This document shows positions 10,165-17,954 of a stretch of 64,000 nucleotides of DNA, one piece after another; positions within the stretch are counted from its first letter, which is position 1, and each line of letters begins with the position of its first letter. The notes beneath the pieces were generated by a model, which was given only the letters and a program-made list of their open reading frames with translations, did no database searches and was not told the origin of the DNA. The stretch covers positions 1-64,000 of the forward strand of contig CAIZEI010000058.1 in the NCBI GenBank assembly GCA_903931945.1, given 5' to 3'. The position numbers and the translations under genes are program-made. Origin of the DNA: an uncultured Hyphomicrobiales bacterium. GTDB taxonomy: Bacteria; Pseudomonadota; Alphaproteobacteria; Rhizobiales; Beijerinckiaceae.

Positions 10165-10638
10165 ATGGAAAAGATTCCGATGACTGCCGGCGGCTATGCC
10201 GCACTCGAAGCAGAACTGAAGCGTCGCCAGCAGGAAGACCGGCAGAAAATCATTGCCGCGATTTCTGAAGCGCGCGGCCATGGCGACCTCTCGGAAAACG
10301 CCGAATATCATTCCGCCAAAGAGGCGCAGTCGCATAATGAGGGGCGTATCGCCGAGCTGGAGGACAAGCTCTCGCGCGCCGAAGTGATCGATGTCAGCAA
10401 GCTGTCCGGCAATTCGGTGAAATTTGGCGCGACTGTCACCCTCATTGATGAGGATACGGAAGAAAAGAAGGTTTATCAGATCGTTGGCGACAGCGAAGCC
10501 GAACCCAAGAGCGGCAGGCTGTCGATATCTTCGCCGACCGCCCGCGCGCTGATCGGCAAGAAGGTCGGCGACACCATCGAGGTCAATGCGCCTGGCGGCG
10601 GCAAGAGCTATGAAATCCTGAAGGTGGCCTACGTCTGA
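10165..10638 (+). CDS. greA: Transcription elongation factor GreA
   Basis: 157-aa factor that stimulates transcript cleavage by backtracked RNA polymerase. The N-terminal coiled coil ends in the catalytic acidic tip within [18 protein letters not shown] (Asp and Glu after GHG). The C-terminal FKBP-like domain contains [23 protein letters not shown]-type sequence and [18 protein letters not shown]. It follows carB by 125 nt, an arrangement common in alphaproteobacteria. Confidence 0.97.
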   Translation: MEKIPMTAGGYAALEAELKRRQQEDRQKIIAAISEARGHGDLSENAEYHSAKEAQSHNEGRIAELEDKLSRAEVIDVSKLSGNSVKFGATVTLIDEDTEEKKVYQIVGDSEAEPKSGRLSISSPTARALIGKKVGDTIEVNAPGGGKSYEILKVAYV

Positions 10639-10708
10639 GCCGCTCCTTCCGGCCGGCGTAACGGCCTGGGTCATCGGCTCGGGCCGCGCCGGACATCTCT
10701 CTCATTGC

Positions 10709-11617
10709 ATGGGCGTGGCGCAGGCCTTGGGTCTCGATCCCCTTGTCAAGCCCGCGCGCATTGCGGGACTGTTTCCCGCGCTCGCGCCGTTTGGGCCCAT
10801 CGATCCGCGCGATCGACCCGAGCGCACAGGCAGTCCGATCGCGCCGCCGTTTCCCGATTTGTGTTTTGCAGCGGGGCGCAAAACGGTTCCGTTGTTGCGG
10901 GCGTTGCGACGGGCGTCTAAGGGCCGTACGTTTACAGTGTTTCTTGAAGACCCGCGCGTTGGCGCCGGACTCGCCGATCTCATCTGGGTTCCCGCCCATG
11001 ATTCGTTGCGCGGCGAAAATGTCATCGTGACTCCGACAACGCCGCACAGGCTTCGACCAGAATTGCTCGCGGCGGCGCGGCAAAATCCAGACCTGCGGAT
11101 TGCAGCCTTGCCCGCGCCCCGCGCGGCGCTGGTATTGGGCGGCCCCAGCGCCCACTATCGCTTCACCGGCGCCGATGACGCCGCGCTGGCGGGGATTGCG
11201 CAGGCGCTGCTGGCGCAAGGTTTCAGCGTGATGGCGACGCCTTCGCGGCGGACGGCGCCATCGACCGTTGCGGCCGTGAGGGCTACGCTGGCGCTTGCCC
11301 CCGCAAAAGCGTTTTTCTGGGATGGTTCGGGCGACAATCCCTATGCGCAGATGATCGCCAATGCCGACGCCATCGTCGTCACGGGCGATAGCGTGAACAT
11401 GGTCAGCGAGGCGCTGGCGCCGGGCGTCCCCGCCTATGTGTACGAACCCACGGGTGGCCACGCCAAGATGCGACGATTTCTTGACGGCCTGATCGCAGGA
11501 GGACATCTCAGGCGCTGGGCCGGAGTCGCGGGGATGTGGCGGCATGAGCCGCTGGACGCGACCTCTGTCATCGCCGCAGAGGTTGCGCGGCGGTTTCGGG
11601 TTTTCAGGGGCGTCTGA
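10709..11617 (+). CDS. Mitochondrial-fission ELM1 family protein (DUF1022)
   Basis: Protein of the ELM1 family, at least 302 aa, with a glycosyltransferase-like double Rossmann architecture; in bacteria its role is undefined. Recognisable stretches are LVLGGPSAHYRF and IVVTGDSVNMVSEALAPGVPAYVYEP, which matches the family's conserved C-terminal motif. The first ATG is at 10709, but the family's N-terminal motif (AWVIGSGRAGH) is encoded in the same frame just upstream (from about 10664) with no ATG, GTG, TTG or CTG before the upstream stop at 10619-10621. The true start is unresolved. Confidence 0.7.
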   Translation: MGVAQALGLDPLVKPARIAGLFPALAPFGPIDPRDRPERTGSPIAPPFPDLCFAAGRKTVPLLRALRRASKGRTFTVFLEDPRVGAGLADLIWVPAHDSLRGENVIVTPTTPHRLRPELLAAARQNPDLRIAALPAPRAALVLGGPSAHYRFTGADDAALAGIAQALLAQGFSVMATPSRRTAPSTVAAVRATLALAPAKAFFWDGSGDNPYAQMIANADAIVVTGDSVNMVSEALAPGVPAYVYEPTGGHAKMRRFLDGLIAGGHLRRWAGVAGMWRHEPLDATSVIAAEVARRFRVFRGV

Positions 11618-11665
11618 AGAATTTCGGAATTTGAACAGGAAAGGCTGCATGTTCTTGCCTTAAGA

Positions 11666-11694
11666 CAGATAACTCTATAATGCAGAGTTATCTG
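11666..11694 (+). promoter_or_regulatory. Promoter with perfect palindromic operator
   Basis: An 11-bp perfect inverted repeat (CAGATAACTCT and AGAGTTATCTG, 7-nt spacer) surrounds a consensus -10 box TATAAT at 11676-11681, with TTGCCT (11655-11660) as possible -35. A protein bound here would block RNA polymerase. It precedes a three-gene operon whose last gene is a winged-helix regulator, so autoregulation is the simplest reading. Confidence 0.75.
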
Positions 11695-11715
11695 AAATGA
11701 ACGGTGAGGCAAGCC

Positions 11716-12726
11716 ATGTCCGTTGTTTCCGCCCTTGGCCTTGTTGCGCAAATCGCTCATTGGTCGCTCGCCGCGATTGGCCTGGCGACGCTGGGATTCG
11801 CGCTGGCGCTGTCGCGGCCTGTCTCGGTCCCGCCCTTTCTTGCGTCCATCCGCGACACCGCAGTTTCTGTGGACTATTCTGATATGCCAGACCTCCAGCG
11901 CTTTCAGGCGCGCGATGGCGCGTGGCTGGCCTATCGTTTTTATCCTGGACAACAGCCCTCGACCGCGCGGATCGCTATTCTGGCTCATGGGTCCTCTGCA
12001 ATGAGCGACGCCATGCATGGGCTGGCGCGGCCTCTCGCGGCGCATGGCGTGGCGGCCTATGCGCTCGATATGCGCGGTCACGGGCGCTCGGGCGGGCGCG
12101 GCGATATCGCCTATGAGGGCCAGCTCGACGACGATCTCGCCGATTTCCTCGACGTCCTGCAAAAGGACAAACCGGCCTTGCGCCCGATGCTGATCGGCCA
12201 TTCCTCCGGTGGCGGCTTCGCTTTGCATATCGCCGCCTCGAACCTCCAGAGCCGCTTCGAGCGCGCGATCCTGCTGGCTCCCTATCTTGGCTATGATGCG
12301 CCATCCTCGCGTCCGGATGCCGGCGGCTGGGCGCGGCCCGACCTGCCGCGCATTCTCGCCAATATGGCGCTGGCGAAGATAGGTGTGAATTGGTTCGCGG
12401 GCCTGCCGTCGCTGGCCTTCGCGACCGGCGAAAACGCTTTGAATCTTACGTCCGTGTATTCTTACCGCCTGATGCGAAATTACGCGACCAACGACTATCG
12501 CAAGGACCTCGCCAACACGTCGATCCCTATCGCGATCTTTGCCGGCGGCGACGACGAATTGATGGAATCCAGCCGTTATGCCGAGGCGATCAGGGGCTTT
12601 GAAGGCAAAATCCCGATCCGCCTCATTCCGGGCGTCAATCACATGGCGATCGTGAGCGCGCCCGCCGCCGTCGAAGCCATCGCCGCCTACGCCGCCGGAG
12701 ACTTCAAAATGGGGAGCAGTCAATGA
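11716..12726 (+). CDS. Alpha/beta hydrolase (serine aminopeptidase S33 / lysophospholipase-like)
   Basis: 336-aa hydrolase with one N-terminal transmembrane or signal segment (about residues 5-28). The nucleophile elbow GHSSGG, an oxyanion-region HGSSA, the ALDMRGHGRSGG motif, an acid in FAGGDDELM and the C-terminal catalytic histidine in PGVNHMAI complete a Ser-Asp-His triad. GAGG 6 nt upstream supports the ATG at 11716. Its stop overlaps the next start by 4 nt. Substrate unknown. Confidence 0.8.
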   Translation: MSVVSALGLVAQIAHWSLAAIGLATLGFALALSRPVSVPPFLASIRDTAVSVDYSDMPDLQRFQARDGAWLAYRFYPGQQPSTARIAILAHGSSAMSDAMHGLARPLAAHGVAAYALDMRGHGRSGGRGDIAYEGQLDDDLADFLDVLQKDKPALRPMLIGHSSGGGFALHIAASNLQSRFERAILLAPYLGYDAPSSRPDAGGWARPDLPRILANMALAKIGVNWFAGLPSLAFATGENALNLTSVYSYRLMRNYATNDYRKDLANTSIPIAIFAGGDDELMESSRYAEAIRGFEGKIPIRLIPGVNHMAIVSAPAAVEAIAAYAAGDFKMGSSQ

Positions 12727-13280
12727 CTCTGGACAGCAAAGCCGCCGCCGCTGCGCTTGATGACATTGAGTCCATGGCGCAAAAAGTGCGGCAGTCGCAA
12801 TTCTATCAAATCTTCGCGTTGACGATGATCCTGTGGGGCGCTTTGGTGCTTGCAGGAAATCTCGCAACCTTCATTGCGCCGTCCTATGCGCCTGCGATCT
12901 GGATTTTGGTCAATCTTCTCGGCGTTGCCGGGACATTCGGCATCGTCGCGGCCAATCGTGGCGCGGGCGATCGCAAAGGGCAGGCTTGGCGGCAGCTGAC
13001 GGCCTTCGGCTTCTATTTCACCTTCGGCTTCCTGTGCATTGGCGTGCTTGGAAACGTCACGCCGCGCCAGAGCGGCGCGTTCTGGCCGATCTATTTCATG
13101 CTCGCCTACATGATCGCAGGACTATGGCTCGGGCGCGCGCTGGTGTTCATTGGCGCTGTGATCACCGCGCTCACGCTGATAGGCTATTTCTTCGTCCTGG
13201 GCGGGTGGTTCCTGATCTGGATGGCGGCCGTCAATGGCGGCGGACTCATTGTGGCGGGCCTGTGGATGAGGCGCGCGTGA
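12723..13280 (+). CDS. Multi-pass membrane protein of unknown function
   Basis: 185 aa with about five predicted transmembrane helices (FALTMILWGALVLAGNLATF, IWILVNLLGVAGTFGIVAA and others) after a short cytoplasmic N-terminus. No recognisable catalytic motif. It overlaps the hydrolase upstream by 4 nt and is followed one nt later by a winged-helix regulator, so it is the middle member of an autoregulated operon. Confidence 0.75.
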   Translation: MTLDSKAAAAALDDIESMAQKVRQSQFYQIFALTMILWGALVLAGNLATFIAPSYAPAIWILVNLLGVAGTFGIVAANRGAGDRKGQAWRQLTAFGFYFTFGFLCIGVLGNVTPRQSGAFWPIYFMLAYMIAGLWLGRALVFIGAVITALTLIGYFFVLGGWFLIWMAAVNGGGLIVAGLWMRRA

Positions 13281-13281
13281 C

Positions 13282-13584
13282 ATGGAGCCCATCGACGAAA
13301 TCATTCATCAGCCCCTGCGCCTGAAAATCATGTCGGCGCTGAATGCATTGGCTCCGAAAGCCGCGCTCGACTTCACCCGGCTGAAAAAGCTCACGGGCGC
13401 GACCGACGGCAATCTCGGCGCGCATATCGAGACGCTGTCGAAGGCTGGATATGTCAAGGTTGAGAAAGCTTTCGTCGCCAGGCGCCCGCAAACCTCGCTG
13501 TCGCTGACGCCGCAGGGGCGAGCCGCCTTCGCACGCTATGTCGCCGCGTTGCGTGCAATTATTGAGCAGGAAGGGACGGGTTGA
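13282..13584 (+). CDS. Winged-helix transcriptional regulator (HTH_34 type)
   Basis: 100-aa DNA-binding protein: HQPLRLKIMSALNALAP (first helices), LDFTRLKKLTGATDGNLGAHIETLSKAGYV (helix-turn-helix), and the wing with ARRPQTSLSLTPQGRAAF. This matches the stand-alone winged-helix family related to MarR/ArsR. Being last in the operon behind a perfect palindrome at 11666-11694, it is the best candidate to bind that site. No ligand-binding domain is present. Confidence 0.8.
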   Translation: MEPIDEIIHQPLRLKIMSALNALAPKAALDFTRLKKLTGATDGNLGAHIETLSKAGYVKVEKAFVARRPQTSLSLTPQGRAAFARYVAALRAIIEQEGTG

Positions 13585-13659
13585 GAGGCGCTTCTCGTCA
13601 AGGAGACTGCGCAGCAATCATCGGCTCGTGCAATGAGATATAAGGATAGCCCCTCATCC

Positions 13660-13696
13660 CCCGCTTCGCGGGACCTTCTCCCGCAAGGGGAGAAGG
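13660..13696. repeat. Dispersed palindromic repeat, CTTCTCCC family, copy 1
   Basis: Two adjacent hairpins: CCCGC-TTC-GCGGG (13660-13672) and CCTTCTCCC-GCAAG-GGGAGAAGG (13674-13696), preceded by CCCTCATCC. The second stem recurs at 24309-24333 with the same CCCTCATCC motif nearby. It lies between convergent genes and could also act as a bidirectional transcription stop. Confidence 0.7.
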
Positions 13697-13700
13697 GATT

Positions 13701-14660
13701 TCACCCCATCTCGATCTTCAGCAATTTCGCCGCATTGCGCCACGCCACATCTGCGCGCAAGTCTTCATCCATCGCGACATCGTCCATAAAACTGCCCGCG
13801 TCCCTGATCGATTCAAACGGGAAGTCGGCCGAGAACATCACGCGCGAGCGACCCAGCGCGGCGATCGAGCAATCCACCGGCTCGCGCGAATACATGCCCG
13901 AGATCGTCACGGCGATATTGTCGATGATGAATTGCGACACATCCTTTTTCATTTTCACGCCATAAAGCGATTTGGCGCGGCTGTCGAAGCGCCAGAGCAT
14001 GAAGGGCAGGCTCTCACCACAATGGCCGAGCAGCAGCGTCGCTTTTGGAAAGCGCTCGAACACGCCGCCAAACACCATGCGCAGGGCGTGCGTGCCCGTC
14101 TCGACGCCCCAGCCCCAGGTGGCGCGCATCAGCACCTTGTAGTCGCCATAGCCGTCGTACATGCGGACGGGGTCGGCGGGATGCAGATAAATCGGCGCGC
14201 CAAGCTCCTCCGCCTTGGCCCAGAAGGGGTCGAACTGCCGCTCGTCGAGATAGTGACCCAGCGTCTGGCCATTGATCATCGCGCCCTTGAAACCGAGCTG
14301 GCGCACGCAGCGATCGAGTTCGGCCGCCGCCGCCTTCGGGTCTTGCAGCGCGATATGGGCGAAGCCTTCGTAACGGTGCGGACGCTTCTGGATCTCAGCC
14401 GCCAGAAAATCATTGGATTCCGCAGCCTTGTAAGTGGCGCGCGCCGCGTCCGGTTCGATCTGCACGCCGGGTCCGGCGATCGACAGCACGGCCTTTTCGA
14501 TCCCCGCCGAATCCATTTCGCCCAGCCGCAGATCGCCGAAATCCGTCAGGCGCGCGTAAATCGGCTTGAAAACAGCTTCCGGCACCAGCGACATGGTGGG
14601 CCGCCAGTATTCCTCCAGCCCCGGCGACATGAAGTGTTCTTCAAGGGCGATCTTGCGCAT
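13701..14660 (-). CDS. Amidohydrolase-2 family decarboxylase-like protein
   Basis: 319-aa metal-dependent TIM-barrel protein of the ACMSD / gamma-resorcylate / 5-carboxyvanillate decarboxylase group. The family's N-terminal metal motif is EEH (Glu7-His9), followed by YLHPAD (His160), LLGHCGE (His213) and the late Asp in FSADFPFE (Asp279), all intact. Start chosen at MRKIALEEHF, where homology begins. Divergent from a cyclase-family gene, suggesting a role in breakdown of an aromatic or ring acid. Substrate not determinable. Confidence 0.8.
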   Translation of the reverse strand: MRKIALEEHFMSPGLEEYWRPTMSLVPEAVFKPIYARLTDFGDLRLGEMDSAGIEKAVLSIAGPGVQIEPDAARATYKAAESNDFLAAEIQKRPHRYEGFAHIALQDPKAAAAELDRCVRQLGFKGAMINGQTLGHYLDERQFDPFWAKAEELGAPIYLHPADPVRMYDGYGDYKVLMRATWGWGVETGTHALRMVFGGVFERFPKATLLLGHCGESLPFMLWRFDSRAKSLYGVKMKKDVSQFIIDNIAVTISGMYSREPVDCSIAALGRSRVMFSADFPFESIRDAGSFMDDVAMDEDLRADVAWRNAAKLLKIEMG

Positions 14661-14773
14661 ATTCAATCCGTTTTTCCCAATTCGCCCCGCAGCGTCCCGC
14701 GCTTGCAAAGCCCATTTTTGAACGATACAGATTGCATCCGTATCGGGTCAATAGGACTGTCCGGGAGGCATGG

Positions 14774-15616
14774 GTGACGATCAAGATTCGCGGCATTGAT
14801 TTCGAGGACAATCTCGACAATGCAATGGGGCTGGAATTCTACAATCTGTCGCATCGCTTCGGCTATCAATCGCCGAATTGGCCTTATTTTGAGGATGTGA
14901 AGATCGAGCGCATCCATTACATGGCCAAATCAGGCGTGCTGTCGCAGCGCATCACCACCTCGATGCACAACACCACCCATATCGACGCGCCCGCCCATGT
15001 GGTGCAGGGCACGCCCTTCATCGATGAAGTCCCGCTGCCGCATTTCTTCGGTTCCGGCATTGTGCTTTCGATCCCCAAGAAAATGTGGGAGCCGATCACC
15101 TACGACGATCTTGAAAAGGCCGGCGGCAAGCATGTGCGGCCCGGCGACGTCGTGCTCATCAACACCGGCTGGCATCATAAATACGAGGACAGCGAAGACT
15201 ATTTCTGCAAATGCCCGGGCTTCGTGCCCTCCGCCGGTCACTGGTTCGTCGAGAAGAAGGTGAAGGTTGTCGGCCATGACACGCAGGCCAATGACCATCC
15301 GCTGGCGACCGCCATCGGCCCGCAGCGCAACGGTCCGCTGCATCCGCATCTGAAAGAAGAATATTTCAAATGGTCGGGCGGGCGCGACTGGAAAGACGAT
15401 TTCCCAGAATGGGAGCCCGTGCATCGCATTCTGTTCAACAACGGCATTCTGGGTATCGAGAATGTCGGCGGCGATCTCGACAAGGTCACCGGCAAACGCG
15501 TGACGTTCGCCTTCTTCCCGTGGAACTGGGATCGCGGCGATGGCTGCATCATTCGTCTGGTCGCGATGATCGACAAGGGTCAGAAATACCGCATCGAAGC
15601 CGGGGAGACGCTGTAA
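14774..15616 (+). CDS. Cyclase family protein (kynurenine-formamidase-like)
   Basis: 280-aa hydrolase of the PF04199 cyclase family. The metal-binding signature HNTTHIDAPAH fits the HxxTHxDxPxH pattern. GTG at 14774 is chosen as start because GGGAGG lies 5 nt upstream; an in-frame TTG at 14732 is possible but lacks such a site. Members hydrolyse amides or lactones, or open rings. It starts the rightward catabolic operon and overlaps the cupin gene by one nt. Confidence 0.8.
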   Translation: MTIKIRGIDFEDNLDNAMGLEFYNLSHRFGYQSPNWPYFEDVKIERIHYMAKSGVLSQRITTSMHNTTHIDAPAHVVQGTPFIDEVPLPHFFGSGIVLSIPKKMWEPITYDDLEKAGGKHVRPGDVVLINTGWHHKYEDSEDYFCKCPGFVPSAGHWFVEKKVKVVGHDTQANDHPLATAIGPQRNGPLHPHLKEEYFKWSGGRDWKDDFPEWEPVHRILFNNGILGIENVGGDLDKVTGKRVTFAFFPWNWDRGDGCIIRLVAMIDKGQKYRIEAGETL

Positions 15617-15969
15617 TGCTCGCCAAGAAATTTTCCGACGCCCAACCCTATGACGCCGTCAATCATCGCGGCAATGTCGGCCTGCGACTGCAGGGCTTTG
15701 AGCCCGGCGGCCCCACCAATCAGTGGGTCGGGCTGTCGCATTTTCTGCCGGGCGGCGGCGCCGGACCGGATTCGACGCCATTTGAAAAAATCTACGTCGT
15801 CACCGAGGGCGAGATGACCGTGATCATTGGCGGCAAGGAGACCGTGCTGAAAAAATACGATTCCTGCACGATTGCGGCGGGGGAAGTGCGCGAGGCGATC
15901 AATCGTTCGAACGAAGTGTGCACGATGCTGGTGGTGATCCCCTATCCGCCGGGCTATGTTCACAAATAA
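15616..15969 (+). CDS. Cupin-domain protein
   Basis: 117-aa single-domain cupin. The beta-barrel motifs G(X)5HF-like (LSHFLPGGGAGPDSTPFEKIYVV) and the second motif around DSCTIAAGEVREAINRS are visible, but the first-motif histidines are reduced, so metal binding is uncertain. The start overlaps the upstream cyclase stop (TAATG), so the two are coupled. Likely an isomerase, dioxygenase-like or sensor component of the same pathway. Confidence 0.75.
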   Translation: MLAKKFSDAQPYDAVNHRGNVGLRLQGFEPGGPTNQWVGLSHFLPGGGAGPDSTPFEKIYVVTEGEMTVIIGGKETVLKKYDSCTIAAGEVREAINRSNEVCTMLVVIPYPPGYVHK

Positions 15970-15992
15970 CGCCCGAAGCGTACAGGGCTCTG

Positions 15993-16058
15993 TCGTTCCC
16001 GCGAAAGCGGGACTCCAGAATGAACGTTGGTGCTGGAGTCCCGCTTTTGCGGGAATGA
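15993..16058. repeat. Dispersed inverted repeat, TTCCCGCGAAAGCGGG family, copy 1
   Basis: Arms of 26 bp (15993-16018 and 16033-16058) are near-perfect inverted copies separated by 14 nt; each arm itself contains a CCCGC...GCGGG hairpin. A related pair with a longer spacer occurs at 39355-39457. This is a REP/BIME-like extragenic element, located between the cupin and SDR genes. Confidence 0.8.
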
Positions 16059-16107
16059 CCGCGATCTTTCAGAATAAGAAAAGATGCGTGTTTTGCGGGA
16101 GGCGGAC

Positions 16108-16164
16108 ATGAAAACATTGGCCTTGACATTGGCTATCGCGCTGGCGCCGCGCCGGGATCGCTAA
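16108..16164 (+). pseudogene. 18-codon signal-peptide-like stub
   Basis: MKTLALTLAIALAPRRDR then a stop, preceded by a strong GGGAGG at good spacing. The start resembles a secretion signal cut off after the hydrophobic core. It may be a decayed secreted-protein gene broken by the neighbouring repeat element, or simply a chance frame. Confidence 0.25.
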
Positions 16165-16224
16165 CGCTGCGCCGATCGCATACAATCCCGAAAACTGATT
16201 TTCCACGTATTGCAGGACGCCGCC

Positions 16225-17028
16225 ATGACAACCGACTTTTATCGCAACCCGCTGTCGCTCTTTGACGTGAAGGGCAAGACGGCCATCGTGACCGGCGCTT
16301 CGGGCGCCTTTGGCCTGCTGGCCGCCAAGGTTCTGGCGGGCGCCGGCTGCAATCTCGTGCTGACGGCCGGCAAGAAGAGCGAACTTGACGAAGCCGCGAA
16401 GGAATGCGCGGCGCTTGGCGCAAAGGTCGAAGCGCTGAATGTGCGCCCGAGCACGGAAGAATCCTGCGCCGGCATTGTCGAGGCGGGCGTCAAGGCGTTT
16501 GGCGGCGTCGATATTCTCGTTGTCGCTTCCGGTAAAAACGACGTATCGAAAATTGTCGATATGGCGCCTGCGCGGTTTCTCGATGTCATGGACGCCAATG
16601 TCACGCAAAGCTGGCTGATGGCCCGCGCCTGCTCGAAACAGATGATTGCGCAGGGCAGGGGCGGCAAGATCGTGCTGATGTCTTCCGCGCGCGGGTTGCT
16701 CGGGCACCCCGCTGGCTACACTGCTTATTGCGCCTCAAAATCGGCGGTCGACGGCATGACCAAGGCGCTGGGCTGCGAGCTTGGGCCGACGGGCATTACC
16801 GTCAACGCAATTGCGCCGACGGTTTTCCGGTCGCCCCTGACTGCGTGGATGTTCGAGGATAACGACAACGCCAAGGCGGTGCGCGGCGGGTTTCTCACCC
16901 GCGTTCCCAAGGGGCGGCTTGGCGAGGCGTCCGATCTTGCGGGGCCGCTGTTGTTCCTCGCGTCGGCTGCGTCGGATTTCTACACCGGCCATATTCTCTA
17001 TGCTGACGGCGGCTATACGGCGGGTTGA
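16225..17028 (+). CDS. SDR family NAD(P)-dependent oxidoreductase
   Basis: 267-aa short-chain dehydrogenase. The cofactor motif TGASGAFG lies at residues 23-30, the catalytic Ser in VLMSSARG near 154 and the YCASK motif (Tyr168, Lys172) follow. The C-terminus ILYADGGYTAG is typical of classical SDRs of the 3-oxoacyl reductase / gluconate dehydrogenase branch. Start at MTTDFYRN with AGGA upstream. Followed after 4 nt by a 3-hydroxyacyl-CoA dehydrogenase, so a beta-oxidation-like step is plausible. Confidence 0.85.
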   Translation: MTTDFYRNPLSLFDVKGKTAIVTGASGAFGLLAAKVLAGAGCNLVLTAGKKSELDEAAKECAALGAKVEALNVRPSTEESCAGIVEAGVKAFGGVDILVVASGKNDVSKIVDMAPARFLDVMDANVTQSWLMARACSKQMIAQGRGGKIVLMSSARGLLGHPAGYTAYCASKSAVDGMTKALGCELGPTGITVNAIAPTVFRSPLTAWMFEDNDNAKAVRGGFLTRVPKGRLGEASDLAGPLLFLASAASDFYTGHILYADGGYTAG

Positions 17029-17032
17029 GACA

Positions 17033-17941
17033 ATGGCGAAGGCTCGCATTGGCGTTCTCGGCGCTGGTCTTATGGGCCATGGCATCGCGCAGATTTTCGC
17101 GCTGCATGGCCACGAGACCATTGTTTACGATCCCGCGCAGGCGGCGCTCGACAGTCTGAAGGCGCGGGTGTCCGCCAATTTGCGCGACCTTGGCGAAGAC
17201 GCCTCTGCGGTTGAACGCGTCAATCCGTCGTCAACGATTGAAGGGGCGGTTCGCGACGCGGATTTTGTCGTCGAGGCGGCGCTGGAAAATCTTGAGGTCA
17301 AACAGACGCTCTTTGCCGAAGTTGAAAAACACGCCCGCGCTGACGCCATTCTCGCCAGCAATACGTCGGTCATTCCGATCACCGCGATCATGCAGAACAT
17401 CGCTGACGGCTCGCGCGCGCTCGGCACGCATTGGTGGAATCCGCCGTTTCTGGTGCCGCTGGTCGAGGTCATCGGCACGGCGCGCACATCGCAACGCGCC
17501 ATCGACTGGACAATGGAGCTGCACAGGTCGATCGGCAAGACGCCGGTGCATGTGAAGAAAGACGTCCCCGGTTTTGTCGGCAACCGCTTGCAGCACGCAT
17601 TGTGGCGCGAGGCGATTTCGCTGGTGGAACATGGCATCTGCGATGCGGAAACGGTCGATGTCGTGGTGAAGGCGAGTTTTGGCCGCCGCCTTGCGGTTCT
17701 GGGTCCGCTTGAGAACGCCGACATGGTCGGCCTCGATCTCACGCAAGCCATTCACGAGACCGTGCTGCCGGCCATCGACAGCCGGCCCGCGCCATCGCCG
17801 TTGCTGGGAGAGCTGATTGGGCGGGGCAGGCTTGGCTTCAAATCCGGCGAGGGCCTGCGCAAATGGAGCCCGGAAGCGCAGGCCGCATTGCGCCTGAAAG
17901 TCTTGCTGCATCTGAAAAAAGCGCGTGAAAACGACGTCTGA
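17033..17941 (+). CDS. 3-hydroxyacyl-CoA dehydrogenase
   Basis: 302-aa NAD-dependent enzyme. Rossmann motif GVLGAGLMGHGIAQ (residues 7-20), VEAALENLEVKQTLF, ASNTS(V)IPI and the catalytic-histidine region GTHWWNPP, where most relatives read HFFNP, plus DVPGFVGNRLQHALWREA. The HWWNPP form is found in a subgroup acting on substrates other than straight acyl-CoAs (for example carnitine or gulonate dehydrogenase relatives), so the substrate is open. In the catabolic operon. Confidence 0.85.
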   Translation: MAKARIGVLGAGLMGHGIAQIFALHGHETIVYDPAQAALDSLKARVSANLRDLGEDASAVERVNPSSTIEGAVRDADFVVEAALENLEVKQTLFAEVEKHARADAILASNTSVIPITAIMQNIADGSRALGTHWWNPPFLVPLVEVIGTARTSQRAIDWTMELHRSIGKTPVHVKKDVPGFVGNRLQHALWREAISLVEHGICDAETVDVVVKASFGRRLAVLGPLENADMVGLDLTQAIHETVLPAIDSRPAPSPLLGELIGRGRLGFKSGEGLRKWSPEAQAALRLKVLLHLKKARENDV

Positions 17942-17954
17942 ACCGGAGAAAGCC

